DNA of 64,000 nucleotides from Clostridiaceae bacterium. Its GTDB lineage: Bacteria > Bacillota > Clostridia > DSM-8532. Shown piece by piece: positions 54,311 to 64,000 of this stretch; positions within the stretch are counted from its first letter, which is position 1; the number at the start of each line of letters is the position of its first letter. The position numbers were made by a program, and so were the translations under genes. The notes beneath the pieces were generated by a model. The model made no database searches. It was given only the letters and a program-made list of their open reading frames with translations, and was not told the origin of the DNA. The stretch spans positions 35,856 through 99,855 of the forward strand of contig JAAYPS010000131.1 in assembly GCA_012519655.1 (NCBI GenBank), read 5' to 3'.

Positions 54311-54753
54311 TGGCTAGCTTTAAATTTCGTCTTCAATCCTTTTTGAATTTAAAAGAACAAATTGAAAAAAGTGTTAAAAACGAGCTGGGTGTTGCACTGC
54401 AGGAATATCAGCGTCAATTATCTATTTTGTCTGATATTCGATATGAAATAGAAAGTCAGAGGGAAAAATACCGAGATGAAGCAATGTCAAGGACTACACC
54501 CACAAAACTTAAGCAGCGTATAAATTATATAAAATCTATGCAGACAAAAGAAAAGGAACAACAGGCTACTGTTAATGAACATAAGAGAAATGTCGATAAA
54601 ATTAGAGAACGATTAGTGGAAATAATGAAAGAAAAAAAGATTCTCGAAAAGCTAAAAGAAAAGCAAAGTCAAGCATTTCGGATAGAGCAGGAGAAAAAAC
54701 AACAACTACTTATAGATGAAATTATAAGTTTTAAAGGGACAACAGAACAGTAA
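54310..54753 (+). CDS. fliJ: Flagellar export protein FliJ
   Basis: FKFRLQSFLNLKEQIEK coiled-coil protein after fliI. Confidence 0.92.
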   Translation: MASFKFRLQSFLNLKEQIEKSVKNELGVALQEYQRQLSILSDIRYEIESQREKYRDEAMSRTTPTKLKQRINYIKSMQTKEKEQQATVNEHKRNVDKIRERLVEIMKEKKILEKLKEKQSQAFRIEQEKKQQLLIDEIISFKGTTEQ

Positions 54754-54779
54754 TGGGTTAAAACCATAGGAGAAATACC

Positions 54780-55595
54780 ATGGCAGACGAAATCACAAGA
54801 GCGCGACAACAAAAAGAGAAGAAGGGCAAACCCCATGGAGTATTACATGGAATATTAGTTGTTATATTATCAATTATTATTGTCCTTTTAGCATTTGGAG
54901 GCGCTTTTTATTATGTTTTAAAAAATGATATTAACGGTTTAGGAGAACGGTTTAGACCGGGGCTTGAAAGAGTGCCTATTTTAAAACTGGCTCTACCTGA
55001 GCTACCAGAATCAGAAGATCCTTATGATCCTAAGCGTCTGACTCAAAGAGAAATTATTGAATACTATAACCAGCTACGTAGTATAAAAGCGGAGCTGACT
55101 GAACAATTAGAAAGTGCAAATAAGCGGATAGCTGAGTTGGAGAACGAAAAAAAATACTGGGTGAAATATAAAGAGGACGCCGAGGAAATATATAATAAAA
55201 ATAAAGAAACGCTTGAACAGATTCAAGAAGAAATAGCGCAGATGGAAATAGATAAAAAACACCTGGATACTCTTATAGCTATGGGTGATACTGAGGGTTT
55301 CTCGAAATACTTCGAGAAGGTAGATGGGGAAAACGCGAAAGAGCTATATAGCCAAATTCTTGTTAAAGAAGTTGAAAAACAGAATTTGAAAGAACTAGCT
55401 GCAACATATGCAGAAATGGAGCCGGCTAATGCTGCGGCTATTTTAACAGAGATTGGTAATACAGATAAGGAGCTTGTTGTGGATCTTATTGAGGCAATGA
55501 AAAGAGACGTAAAAGCAGAAATTATTGAAAATATGGATCCGAAATTCTCGGCTGAAATATTGAAAATTATTGCTACAAGAAAATTGTCAGGCTGA
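54780..55595 (+). CDS. MotE/YlxF-like flagellar protein (TM, coiled coil, MgtE_N-like C-terminus)
   Basis: C-terminal TYAEMEPANAAAILTEIG...NMDPKFSAEILKII; same slot as ylxF between fliJ and fliK. Confidence 0.82.
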   Translation: MADEITRARQQKEKKGKPHGVLHGILVVILSIIIVLLAFGGAFYYVLKNDINGLGERFRPGLERVPILKLALPELPESEDPYDPKRLTQREIIEYYNQLRSIKAELTEQLESANKRIAELENEKKYWVKYKEDAEEIYNKNKETLEQIQEEIAQMEIDKKHLDTLIAMGDTEGFSKYFEKVDGENAKELYSQILVKEVEKQNLKELAATYAEMEPANAAAILTEIGNTDKELVVDLIEAMKRDVKAEIIENMDPKFSAEILKIIATRKLSG

Positions 55596-55717
55596 TTACA
55601 ATTAAAGCATTATTGTACAATCAAGGTTAAAAATTAATTAATGGGACTTCATATCAATGCGAACCTAAGTGGTTAGCGTTTTTGAAGATAATGATTTCTT
55701 GAAAGGGGGTGAGGAGG

Positions 55718-57157
55718 ATGGTATATGTAAATAGCCTTTTTGCAGCTACAAATACTGGGCAGAGCATTAGTAAAGCAAACGAAAAATCACATGAGAATAA
55801 TGACTTTTTTGACATCTTAAGCAAAAACATGAGTCATTTACAAATGCTACAAAGTCAAAGTCCAAGAGGAGCTTTAAAATCTATTGGCCTTGACATAGAA
55901 AACCCAGAAAATGCTGTACGTCATAGTAACGAATCGAGTAGATCTATGAGCAGATCAGGCACAGACAGCAGAGTTGCTGATAGCAAAGCTAAGGGAATCG
56001 GGAGCAAGGGTGTAAGAGTACAGCCAGGAGAAGAAGTTAGCTTATCTGATGAAAAAGAAGAGCAGATTGAAAGCATTATATTAGTTGTTGACGAGATAAT
56101 AGCCATGCTACAAAAAATCATTGATGAGTATGAAACAAGCCAGCCCTTACATTCCAATGAAACTCAGCTTGAATTGTTTGAAACAATTGAAGCGACCATT
56201 AACGAGTCAATAGGAAAACTGTTGGAAATGGCGGAGAATGCTCCAAGAGACGTCAGTGAACTAACGCTTGATTTAGCACAGAAGCTAGAACAGATTCTCG
56301 CAATGAATTCAACTAAAAATATCTCAGAAAATGATATTTCAGTTATTTCAGAACAATTGAATACTCTCATTGATAAAATGCAAAATGAAGCCATGAATGT
56401 GAAAGCTAAACTCACTGATACTAAAGACAATAGTATAAATAGCACTGATTTTGAAGCAACTATTGCTAATGAAAGTCAAAATAGCATGCAAGTAAAAACC
56501 ACAGAAACAGAACATCAACCTGATTTTGACTCTAATGAGAAGTTACATGACAATGCAAAGAAGAACAGAGCGCCACTAAATGATGCAGCAAATATACGAG
56601 GCAAACCAGAATTAGAAGATATAATAGGTCTTGAGGATTATAGTACTATGGAATATGTTAATGAAAGTCCACAAGAAGTTGAAAGTATTTTTACAAGCAT
56701 GCCTAAAGTACCAATAACAGCTAAAGCAGACTTATTGTATCAAATAGTTGAGAATGCCAAAGTTTTTATAGGGCAGGGCAAATCAGAAATGGTTATTCAA
56801 CTAAAACCAGAAAGCCTTGGTAAAATTCAACTGAATGTTATTCATGAACGTGGTGAAATAGTAGCTGAATTCACCGCTGAAAACGAACAGGTTAAACAAA
56901 TACTTGAAAGTAATATGCAGCAACTAAAAGATTCGTTGGAAGAAAGCGGGATAGACGTTCAAAGTCTGTCTGTATCGGTGGGACAGCATGGAAACTCCGA
57001 TGACAGTCATACAGATGGTTATACTCAAACAGGGGCACAAGCACAAAACTTTACTGACGGTATTGACGTGTCGGATGTAAATCAAACCATTGGTTACTCA
57101 AGGCTATCAGGCGATTTGTATGGCTTTCAGGAATCAGCGATTAACCTCATTGCTTAA
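55718..57157 (+). CDS. fliK: Flagellar hook-length control protein FliK
   Basis: C-terminal MVIQLKPESLGKIQLNVIHERGEIVAEFTAENEQVKQILE. Confidence 0.92.
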   Translation: MVYVNSLFAATNTGQSISKANEKSHENNDFFDILSKNMSHLQMLQSQSPRGALKSIGLDIENPENAVRHSNESSRSMSRSGTDSRVADSKAKGIGSKGVRVQPGEEVSLSDEKEEQIESIILVVDEIIAMLQKIIDEYETSQPLHSNETQLELFETIEATINESIGKLLEMAENAPRDVSELTLDLAQKLEQILAMNSTKNISENDISVISEQLNTLIDKMQNEAMNVKAKLTDTKDNSINSTDFEATIANESQNSMQVKTTETEHQPDFDSNEKLHDNAKKNRAPLNDAANIRGKPELEDIIGLEDYSTMEYVNESPQEVESIFTSMPKVPITAKADLLYQIVENAKVFIGQGKSEMVIQLKPESLGKIQLNVIHERGEIVAEFTAENEQVKQILESNMQQLKDSLEESGIDVQSLSVSVGQHGNSDDSHTDGYTQTGAQAQNFTDGIDVSDVNQTIGYSRLSGDLYGFQESAINLIA

Positions 57158-57172
57158 GAAAGGAGGGATAGT

Positions 57173-58237
57173 ATGTCTGAGATTAGTTCAATAAGACAAA
57201 GGACAATTGACGAGATGATCAGTGCGAGTGAGGCAAAGGACTCTGGGCGTAATGTATCTAATGAATTGGGAAAAAGCGATTTTCTTAATCTTCTAATTAC
57301 ACAACTTCAGTTCCAGGATCCATTAGAACCTATGGATGATACAGATTTTATTGCTCAGTTAGCACAGTTTAGTTCATTGGAACAAATGCAGAATCTGAAC
57401 ACTTCGTTCTCTCAGTCAATGGGTTTTTCATTAATAGGGAAGCATATTTCTGCAACAGTTGCAAATGAAAAAACAGGTGAGCTCAGTTATGTTGAAGGCG
57501 AAGTTAGTTCTGTTTTCTCTAAATCAGGAGAGATATATCTTGTTGTTGGAGATGAAGATGTGCTTCTAAGTAATATTACCTATGTTTCTGCAAACTCCAG
57601 CGACTATTTGGATTTGGACATCGAAAAGTATAATAACTTAATTGGAATGCTCGGGACGGTTAAGACAACCCTGGTTGAAGGCGAGTCACCTTACGAAATG
57701 GATGGCATTGTTGCAAAAATTGCTAAGACAAGAAATGGCCTATACGTAACTCTTGATGAGATTATTCTAAGCGTTAATGACATTAATATAGGCGCGTTTT
57801 CTAGTGTTGAAGAATTTATTGAAGCAATGAAAGGGCAACAAATTTCACTAAGTGCCACCGATGTAAAAACCGAACAGAAAGTAGAGCTTGAGTGTATACT
57901 AAGAGATGGATTAAAGAATGAGGAACAGGGTTACTACCATATAATAGTTGACAATGTACGCGTTCCTGTGAAGGATATTATTTCTACAGAAAGAATTGAT
58001 CTTGTGTCTAATGAGCAACAGCTTTTGACTTATATTGCTGAAACACTAAAATCAATTGATGAGAGAATGCAGGAGAGTACTGAAGTTGACACTGATTCCA
58101 CTGTTGATGAGTCAGATTCAATAGGACAGACCGACGCGACAGATGAATCGGACGAGGTAGAAGAAACCAATGTGGAAGATGAATCAGATGTGGTAGATGA
58201 GTCTAATTTAGCAGAAGAGACAGGTGATACTTTATGA
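57173..58237 (+). CDS. flgD: Flagellar hook capping protein FlgD with acidic C-terminal tail
   Basis: LGKSDFLNLLITQLQFQDPLEPMDDTDFIAQLAQFSSLEQM. Confidence 0.94.
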   Translation: MSEISSIRQRTIDEMISASEAKDSGRNVSNELGKSDFLNLLITQLQFQDPLEPMDDTDFIAQLAQFSSLEQMQNLNTSFSQSMGFSLIGKHISATVANEKTGELSYVEGEVSSVFSKSGEIYLVVGDEDVLLSNITYVSANSSDYLDLDIEKYNNLIGMLGTVKTTLVEGESPYEMDGIVAKIAKTRNGLYVTLDEIILSVNDINIGAFSSVEEFIEAMKGQQISLSATDVKTEQKVELECILRDGLKNEEQGYYHIIVDNVRVPVKDIISTERIDLVSNEQQLLTYIAETLKSIDERMQESTEVDTDSTVDESDSIGQTDATDESDEVEETNVEDESDVVDESNLAEETGDTL

Positions 58238-58614
58238 TTTACAATATTAAGCCTATTTCAGGTATACCATCGGTAAAGCCATCAGGTGAAGTTCAACAAA
58301 AACAGAGTGTGCAAAAAACAAGCAGCTTTGAGGCAATACTGAATCAAAAGCTAAATAGCGACGTTAAAATTTCAAAGCATGCACAAATGCGTATGCAAAC
58401 AAGAAACGTCAGTCTTACTGAGCAGCAGCAGTTGAAACTCTCGCAGGCTGTTGATAAGGCTAGCGCTAAAGGAGTTAACGATACACTTGTAGTTATGGAC
58501 AAAATGGCATTTATCGTAAACGTTAAAAATCGTACTGTTATCACTGCGTTAAGTAGTGGGGATATGAAAGATAATGTCTTTACTAACATCGATGGAGCAG
58601 TGTTTACTGACTAA
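58234..58614 (+). CDS. TIGR02530 flagellar operon protein
   Basis: SKHAQMRMQTRNVSLTEQQQLKLSQAVDKASAKG between flgD and flgE. Confidence 0.92.
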   Translation: MIYNIKPISGIPSVKPSGEVQQKQSVQKTSSFEAILNQKLNSDVKISKHAQMRMQTRNVSLTEQQQLKLSQAVDKASAKGVNDTLVVMDKMAFIVNVKNRTVITALSSGDMKDNVFTNIDGAVFTD

Positions 58615-58677
58615 TTAAGTATTATGCTTACAATTAACATTATGTAAGAAAAAAACCGATATATCAAATAAGAGTTA

Positions 58678-58729
58678 TAAGCCGGACCCACTGGGGAGGC
58701 TTACCGTTTCGGAACGACAGAAGAAACGG
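58678..58729 (+). ncRNA. Candidate structured 5' leader of flgE (two adjacent hairpins)
   Basis: TAAGCC...GGCTTA with inner CCC-ACT-GGG, then CCGTTTC...GAAACGG; GC-rich relative to surroundings. Confidence 0.4.
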
Positions 58730-58751
58730 AGAACCTTAGGAGGGGATTTAT

Positions 58752-60125
58752 ATGATGCGTTCAATGTTTTCAAGTGTTTCAGGCTTGAAATCCCATCAGA
58801 CGCAGATGGATGTTATTGGCAATAATATTGCTAACGTTAATACGGTTGGTTTTAAAGCTAGTCGTACCACTTTTGCAGAAATATTTGCTCAAACCGTTTC
58901 GGGTGCAGGTGCTCCGGACCCTAATAGTGGAAGAGGTGGCACAAATCCGGTTCAGATTGGTCTGGGCATGAATGTAAATGCAATAGATACTCTAATGGGG
59001 CGTGGTAGCTTACAACGTACCGACAATCCCACTGATTTATCCATTGAAGGAGAAGGTTTTTTCATCGTAAGTAATGGTAGTGATGGTGGAACTTTCTTTA
59101 CCCGTGCAGGCAACTTTAGCATTGACAAGCTGGGGAATTTGGTTACTTCCAGCGGATTAAATCTTATGGGATGGCAAAAATACACTAAAGATGATGAAGG
59201 TAACTACATATTTGATGGTCAAGAGGAAATAAAACCTCTTAACCTTTATGAGGACGAATATAATCTGAATAAACGCATAATAGCTGCCCAGGTAACCAGC
59301 AAGGCTGTATTATCTGGAAATCTTGATGCTACTAAGACGGGTATTGGTGAAATAACAGCAGGTGAAGTTCCAACTCAAGATTCACATTTCATAGTACCAT
59401 TAACTGTTTATGACGATTTGGGAAACGAGTACGATCTAAACGTTACTTTTTGGAAAAGTAAAGTAGAAAACAATTCTGAAGGTTCAGCAGAAACTACTTG
59501 GTATTATAGGGTTTCATCCGATGAAGAAACGGGATTGGAAAATACCGGAGAAGGAAGTAGTGGAGCAACTGGTTTTCTCAAATTCGACAGCAAAGGGAAT
59601 ATTATAACTGGTGCAGATGGTTTTAGTGTGAAACCTACTATTCAGTTAACTCCTGGTGGTAACGTAGGAGCTGATGCTTTTGAATTTGAGCTAAATTTTG
59701 AAAAGCTTTCAATGTTCGCCGACGATAGCTCTGTAAAACCAACGCAGATAGATGGCTATCCTCCAGGTACACTGACCTCCTTTAGTATTGGCGCTGATGG
59801 TATACTGACAGGAGTATATAGTAATGGTCGACAACAGCCTCTTGGAATGGTTGGACTTGCAGTATTTGATAATGCTGCTGGTTTACAGAAGGCGGGTAGT
59901 AACTTGTTTATTCCAAGCACGAACTCAGGCGATTTTACAAGAGCATTCAAGCCAGGCTCAGAGGGTTCTGGAAGCCTAAATCCAGGAACTTTGGAAATGT
60001 CCAATGTGGATTTGGCACAGCAATTTACTGAAATGATTGTTACACAGCGTGGTTTCCAAGCTAATAGCAGAACCATGACAGCTTCTGATGAAATGCTACA
60101 GGAACTGACAAACATGAAACGATAA
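58752..60125 (+). CDS. flgE: Flagellar hook protein FlgE
   Basis: RSMFSSVSGLKSHQTQMDVIGNNIANVNTVGFKASR, MIVTQRGFQANSRTMTASDEML. Confidence 0.96.
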   Translation: MMRSMFSSVSGLKSHQTQMDVIGNNIANVNTVGFKASRTTFAEIFAQTVSGAGAPDPNSGRGGTNPVQIGLGMNVNAIDTLMGRGSLQRTDNPTDLSIEGEGFFIVSNGSDGGTFFTRAGNFSIDKLGNLVTSSGLNLMGWQKYTKDDEGNYIFDGQEEIKPLNLYEDEYNLNKRIIAAQVTSKAVLSGNLDATKTGIGEITAGEVPTQDSHFIVPLTVYDDLGNEYDLNVTFWKSKVENNSEGSAETTWYYRVSSDEETGLENTGEGSSGATGFLKFDSKGNIITGADGFSVKPTIQLTPGGNVGADAFEFELNFEKLSMFADDSSVKPTQIDGYPPGTLTSFSIGADGILTGVYSNGRQQPLGMVGLAVFDNAAGLQKAGSNLFIPSTNSGDFTRAFKPGSEGSGSLNPGTLEMSNVDLAQQFTEMIVTQRGFQANSRTMTASDEMLQELTNMKR

Positions 60126-60143
60126 TCTTTTAGTAGTACATAG

Positions 60144-60180
60144 ATGAAAGCCGGTTTAAGTATTTAATACCGGTTTTCAT
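60144..60180. terminator. Intra-operon hairpin between flgE and flbD, possible terminator/attenuator
   Basis: ATGAAAGCCGGT ... ACCGGTTTTCAT 12-bp stem. Confidence 0.5.
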
Positions 60181-60216
60181 CTGAAAAATGACTATACTTG
60201 ATAGGCTGGTGAGAAA

Positions 60217-60405
60217 ATGATTGAAGTTACCAGGTTAAACAAAAAAGCATATGTGCTCAACTGTGAATGGATAGAGACCATAGAAGAAACTCCTGACACT
60301 GTTATCACATTAACTAACGGAAAAAAATTTGTTGTTGCAGAAACTGTTGAAGAAATTGTACAAAAGGTGATAGAATATAAGCAAAATTGTTTTTCTAGAC
60401 CATAA
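60217..60405 (+). CDS. flbD: Flagellar FlbD family protein
   Basis: MIEVTRLNKKAYVLNCEWIETIEETPDTVITLTNGKKFVV. Confidence 0.95.
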   Translation: MIEVTRLNKKAYVLNCEWIETIEETPDTVITLTNGKKFVVAETVEEIVQKVIEYKQNCFSRP

Positions 60406-60429
60406 AACGTTAAGTAAGGAGTGTGCTGA

Positions 60430-60954
60430 TTGGAAGGAAAGAGCATATATACGATTTTGTTGTCAATTATTGCAGTACTTTCTCTGGCTCTGGCGGTAAT
60501 TATCATATTTTTATTTATTTCGTTCAATCCTAACCAGCAGACATCAGGAAAAGCTCAACTTGACAATTCCATCAGTGAACGTGTAGTTCCTGATGATGAG
60601 ATGATAGAATTTAAATTATTTAATGGAGAAGAAAGAATATTTGCGCTAAAAGATGATGGCGAGAATCAAAATCCATTAGTTATGGTTTCTGTTTCTATAA
60701 AATGTGATGCAGGAGCAAGACGCAGAAAAGAGAAAGAGATAACCAACTTGGTTTCAGTTCTATACCAAACTGAGCTTGAGCAGGCTGTAGGTGACTATTT
60801 TGCCGATATGTCACTTGCTGAAGCTAAAGAATTAGAAACCCGATATAAAGCAAGGGATGACCTTATAGAGATATTCAATGAGATACTAAACGAAAATAAA
60901 CCAAACAAGCAAAAAATAGTATACAGAGTAACTTTACAGATGCTGCCGCAGTAA
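60430..60954 (+). CDS. fliL: Flagellar basal body-associated protein FliL (TTG start)
   Basis: N-term TM and FliL-type C-term; upstream of fliM. Confidence 0.88.
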   Translation: MEGKSIYTILLSIIAVLSLALAVIIIFLFISFNPNQQTSGKAQLDNSISERVVPDDEMIEFKLFNGEERIFALKDDGENQNPLVMVSVSIKCDAGARRRKEKEITNLVSVLYQTELEQAVGDYFADMSLAEAKELETRYKARDDLIEIFNEILNENKPNKQKIVYRVTLQMLPQ

Positions 60955-60988
60955 TTACATCCTGTTGCTCATATAAGGGGGGAGCAAA

Positions 60989-61978
60989 TTGGGGGATATA
61001 TTATCCCAAAATGAAATAGATGATTTACTAAATCAATTGAGTACCGGCGAAATAAACGCCCACGAACTCAAAAAGGATACTAATGAAAAGAAAATAAGAA
61101 AACATGACTTTAAAAGACCGAGTAAGTTTGCAAAAGATCATTTACGTACACTACAGATTATTCAAGAGAATTATTCAAGGCTTATAACAAACTTTTTATC
61201 GGGATATTTAAGGACATGGGTTCAAGTGGATGTAATTTCAATAGAAGCTGTCCAGTATTCTGAATTTAAAAATTCAATAGCAAACCCTGCTATATTGGCA
61301 ATTGTAGATTTTAAACCTCTTCCGGGCAGTGTCATTTTAGATTTATCCCCTTCAATTTCCTATGCTCTAATAGAAAGGATGTTAGGCGGTAAAGGGGGAG
61401 GCGAAGAAGAGAAAATACGTGGATTTACTGAAATTGAAGTTGCGATATTAATGCGAATTATTTCTCAGATGCTGACATATGTACCAGAAGCTTGGGATAA
61501 TGTAATACAAATAAAACCTTCACTTGACAGGATTGAGACAAATGCTCAGTTTGCACAGATAATAAACCCAACTGAAATGGTTGCGCTTGCAACCTTCCAA
61601 GTAGTGATTGGGGAAGTTGAAGGTTTGATGAATCTTTGTATTCCTCATATAGTGGTAGAACCTGTACTTGACAAATTAAGCACTAAAGTGTGGTTCTCAA
61701 GAATAGAGAAGGGAACTACAGAAGAATCCAAGGTTGCCATAGAGCAGAGAATATCAGAGACGAGGATTCCAGTCACCGCCATACTTGGTAAAGTAAATCT
61801 TCTAGTCGGAGAGTTTTTGGAATTACAGGTGGGAGATGTACTGCCTCTAAATACTCCCGTGGATGGTGATGTTGAAGTCATGGTTGGAGCGTTACATAAG
61901 TTTAATGGAAAACCTGGTGTAAGAAACAATAAATCTTCAGTTAAAATTACTGAAATTATTAGAGAGGAGGGGGAATAA
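60989..61978 (+). CDS. fliM: Flagellar motor switch protein FliM (TTG start)
   Basis: [45 protein letters not shown]. Confidence 0.96.
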   Translation: MGDILSQNEIDDLLNQLSTGEINAHELKKDTNEKKIRKHDFKRPSKFAKDHLRTLQIIQENYSRLITNFLSGYLRTWVQVDVISIEAVQYSEFKNSIANPAILAIVDFKPLPGSVILDLSPSISYALIERMLGGKGGGEEEKIRGFTEIEVAILMRIISQMLTYVPEAWDNVIQIKPSLDRIETNAQFAQIINPTEMVALATFQVVIGEVEGLMNLCIPHIVVEPVLDKLSTKVWFSRIEKGTTEESKVAIEQRISETRIPVTAILGKVNLLVGEFLELQVGDVLPLNTPVDGDVEVMVGALHKFNGKPGVRNNKSSVKITEIIREEGE

Positions 61979-63159
61979 TGGGTGACATGCTTTCTCAAGC
62001 TGAGATAGATGCGTTGTTAAGTGGAGCAATAACTTCAAGTGATGATACTGATAATGCAGAAACTGTTACTGCAGTTCTTTCAGAAGAAGAAGTTGATGCA
62101 ATAGGTGAAATTGGAAATATAGGTATGGGCACTTCTGCAACTACCCTGTATATGCTATTGGGGCATAAGGTTATTATTACAACGCCTAAGGTAACTGTAA
62201 CAACTTGGGATGAACTTACAAGGCAATACCCCGAACCTTATGTTGCTGTAAAGGTTACATATACAAACGGATTAATGGGGGACAACCTATTAATAATGAA
62301 AGAACCCGACGTAAAAGTTATTACTGATTTAATGATGGGGGGGTCGGGTAGGATACAAGAAGATTCTGAATTAACAGATTTTCATCTAAGTGCTATTAGT
62401 GAGGCAATGAACCAGATGGTTGGGTCATCTGCTACATCATTATCCTCTATGTTTCAGAAAAGAGTGGATATTTCGCCTCCTGAATCACAACTCATTCATT
62501 TTAGTGAAGACCTTGATAAGATAAGATTTGATAAAAGTGAACAGGTTGTAATTGTAGCTTTTTCACTTATAGTAGGTGATCTAATTGACAGTTCAATAAT
62601 GCAGATAATTCCCATTGACTTTGCAAGAGAGATGGTCAGAAGTCTTCTGGAAAGTCAAGAAATGGAGGCAGAAGCCATTAATAAAGAACCTGAAATGCCT
62701 GCTGTAAGACCTGCAGTTAGACAACCCGAGGAGACTATTATCCCACAACAGCAAGCCTACAACCCTCAAGAAAATGTATATTCGAATGCTTATCAAATGC
62801 CGAATATGACACCACCAGTAAGCCAGCAGCCACCCGTTAGTCACCAACCAGCCGTTAATGTCAGGCCTGTGCAGTTTCAATCATTTGATTCGGGCGATTT
62901 AGCGCTGGAGGCTCAAAATATCGGTTTGTTAATGGATGTACCTCTTCAAATTACAGTTGAATTAGGTAGGACAAGCAGAAAAATTAAAGAAATACTTGAG
63001 TTTGGTCAAGGTTCGATTATTGAATTGGATAAATTATCCGGTGAGCCTGTAGATATACTGGTTAACGGAAAGAATATTGCAAGTGGAGAAGTAGTTGTAA
63101 TTGATGAGAGTTTTGGGGTAAGAATTACAGATATTATTCATCCCTCAAAAAGAATTTGA
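61978..63159 (+). CDS. fliY: Flagellar motor switch phosphatase FliY (CheC-like + FliN domains)
   Basis: [32 protein letters not shown]-term [47 protein letters not shown]. Confidence 0.95.
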   Translation: MGDMLSQAEIDALLSGAITSSDDTDNAETVTAVLSEEEVDAIGEIGNIGMGTSATTLYMLLGHKVIITTPKVTVTTWDELTRQYPEPYVAVKVTYTNGLMGDNLLIMKEPDVKVITDLMMGGSGRIQEDSELTDFHLSAISEAMNQMVGSSATSLSSMFQKRVDISPPESQLIHFSEDLDKIRFDKSEQVVIVAFSLIVGDLIDSSIMQIIPIDFAREMVRSLLESQEMEAEAINKEPEMPAVRPAVRQPEETIIPQQQAYNPQENVYSNAYQMPNMTPPVSQQPPVSHQPAVNVRPVQFQSFDSGDLALEAQNIGLLMDVPLQITVELGRTSRKIKEILEFGQGSIIELDKLSGEPVDILVNGKNIASGEVVVIDESFGVRITDIIHPSKRI

Positions 63160-63241
63160 TTTACATAAATTATAATATATAATAATCATATGCTTATTAT
63201 TCTAATAATTATGTACGATGAACAAGGAGAGGATTTTTAGT

Positions 63242-63601
63242 ATGGCTAATATATTAATCGTAGATGATGCAGCTTTTATGAGGATGATGATTAAGGATAT
63301 TTTGTCTAAGAATGGCTATACAGTTGTAGGTGAGGCTGAGAATGGGATTAAAGCTGTTGAAAAGTATAAGGAGCTTCAGCCTGACTTAGTAATAATGGAT
63401 ATTACAATGCCAGAAATGGATGGAATACAATCTGTTAAACATATAAAAGAGTTAAGCCCGGAAGCTAAGATAATTATGTGTTCGGCAATGGGCCAGCAAG
63501 CTATGGTTATAGAATCAATACAAGCAGGTGCTCGTGATTTTATTGTTAAACCATTCCAAGCAGAGCGGGTTCTAGAGGCCGTTAAAAAAGTTGTTGGATA
63601 G
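63242..63601 (+). CDS. cheY: Chemotaxis response regulator CheY
   Basis: MANILIVDDAAFMRMMIKDILSKNGY, LVIMDITMPEMDG, IIMCSAMGQQ, FIVKPF. Confidence 0.95.
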   Translation: MANILIVDDAAFMRMMIKDILSKNGYTVVGEAENGIKAVEKYKELQPDLVIMDITMPEMDGIQSVKHIKELSPEAKIIMCSAMGQQAMVIESIQAGARDFIVKPFQAERVLEAVKKVVG

Positions 63602-63605
63602 TGAG

Positions 63606-64000
63606 ATGGCGTATTTTATCATTTTATTTACTGGCGAACCTTTGCAGGGTGCGGATACAACGAATTCCGTACTTGAGTTATTAGGGATCATCCTAATATT
63701 TTGTTGTGTACTATACCTTGCTTATGTTGCATCACGTTTTGTTGGTAAAAAGTTTTCCACAACAGGGAAGGCAAAACACATCCAGGTTGTTGAGCAAATA
63801 GGAATTGGATTGGATAGGCAGTTACTACTTATAAGGGCTGGTACAGATCATTATTTGTTTGTATCAAGCAAGAAAGAATTGAAGATGGTAGCGAAAGTGG
63901 CAATAAATGATGATAATGTTGATATGGAAGTAGCCACACAATCTGAAGAAGCCAGTGGAAGGAATTTTGATTTTCGCCAAATATTTGATAAATACCTAAA
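63606..64000 (+). CDS. fliO: Flagellar biosynthetic protein FliO (truncated by window end)
   Basis: Hand translation MAYFIILFTGEPLQGAD...LYLAYVASRFVGKKFSTTGKAKHIQVVEQIGIGLDRQLLLIRAG; follows cheY. Confidence 0.88.
   Translation, partial: MAYFIILFTGEPLQGADTTNSVLELLGIILIFCCVLYLAYVASRFVGKKFSTTGKAKHIQVVEQIGIGLDRQLLLIRAGTDHYLFVSSKKELKMVAKVAINDDNVDMEVATQSEEASGRNFDFRQIFDKYL

Overview
The window is a low-GC clostridial chromosome segment (endospore-forming, flagellated Firmicute) and is mostly core genome. Order: an edge-truncated secreted alpha-2-macroglobulin-like protein (minus strand, absent from the ORF track); LacI regulator convergent with a GH51 arabinofuranosidase; an MCP; serC; TIGR03960/TIGR03936, rng, rplU, prp, rpmA, obgE, yhbY; an accessory island with an orphan LytTR response regulator, a beta-lactamase-like serine hydrolase carrying a 7x33-bp repeat, and a membrane-anchored beta-propeller; nfo, aroQ, pepP, efp; spoIIIAA-AH; rpsT, gpr, amidase, ligA; HD-GYP; two DUF881 genes; pdaA-like deacetylase; yqfC, yqfD, phoH, pgpH, ybeY, dgkA; M50 protease, scpAB; ytfJ, SASP; then a long flagellar operon flgB through fliO, truncated at the right edge. 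No CRISPR array, tRNA, rRNA or intact mobile element was found. The most interesting signals are in non-coding DNA: a compact three-way-junction RNA candidate with a terminal U-tract just before the pdaA-like gene (37529-37613), a second three-way-junction candidate before an HD-GYP gene (34352-34477), and a GC-rich double hairpin before flgE (58678-58729). Two unusually long coding overlaps (spoIIIAA/AB and pgpH/ybeY) also deserve checking. All RNA structures were folded by eye only, with no covariation or expression support.
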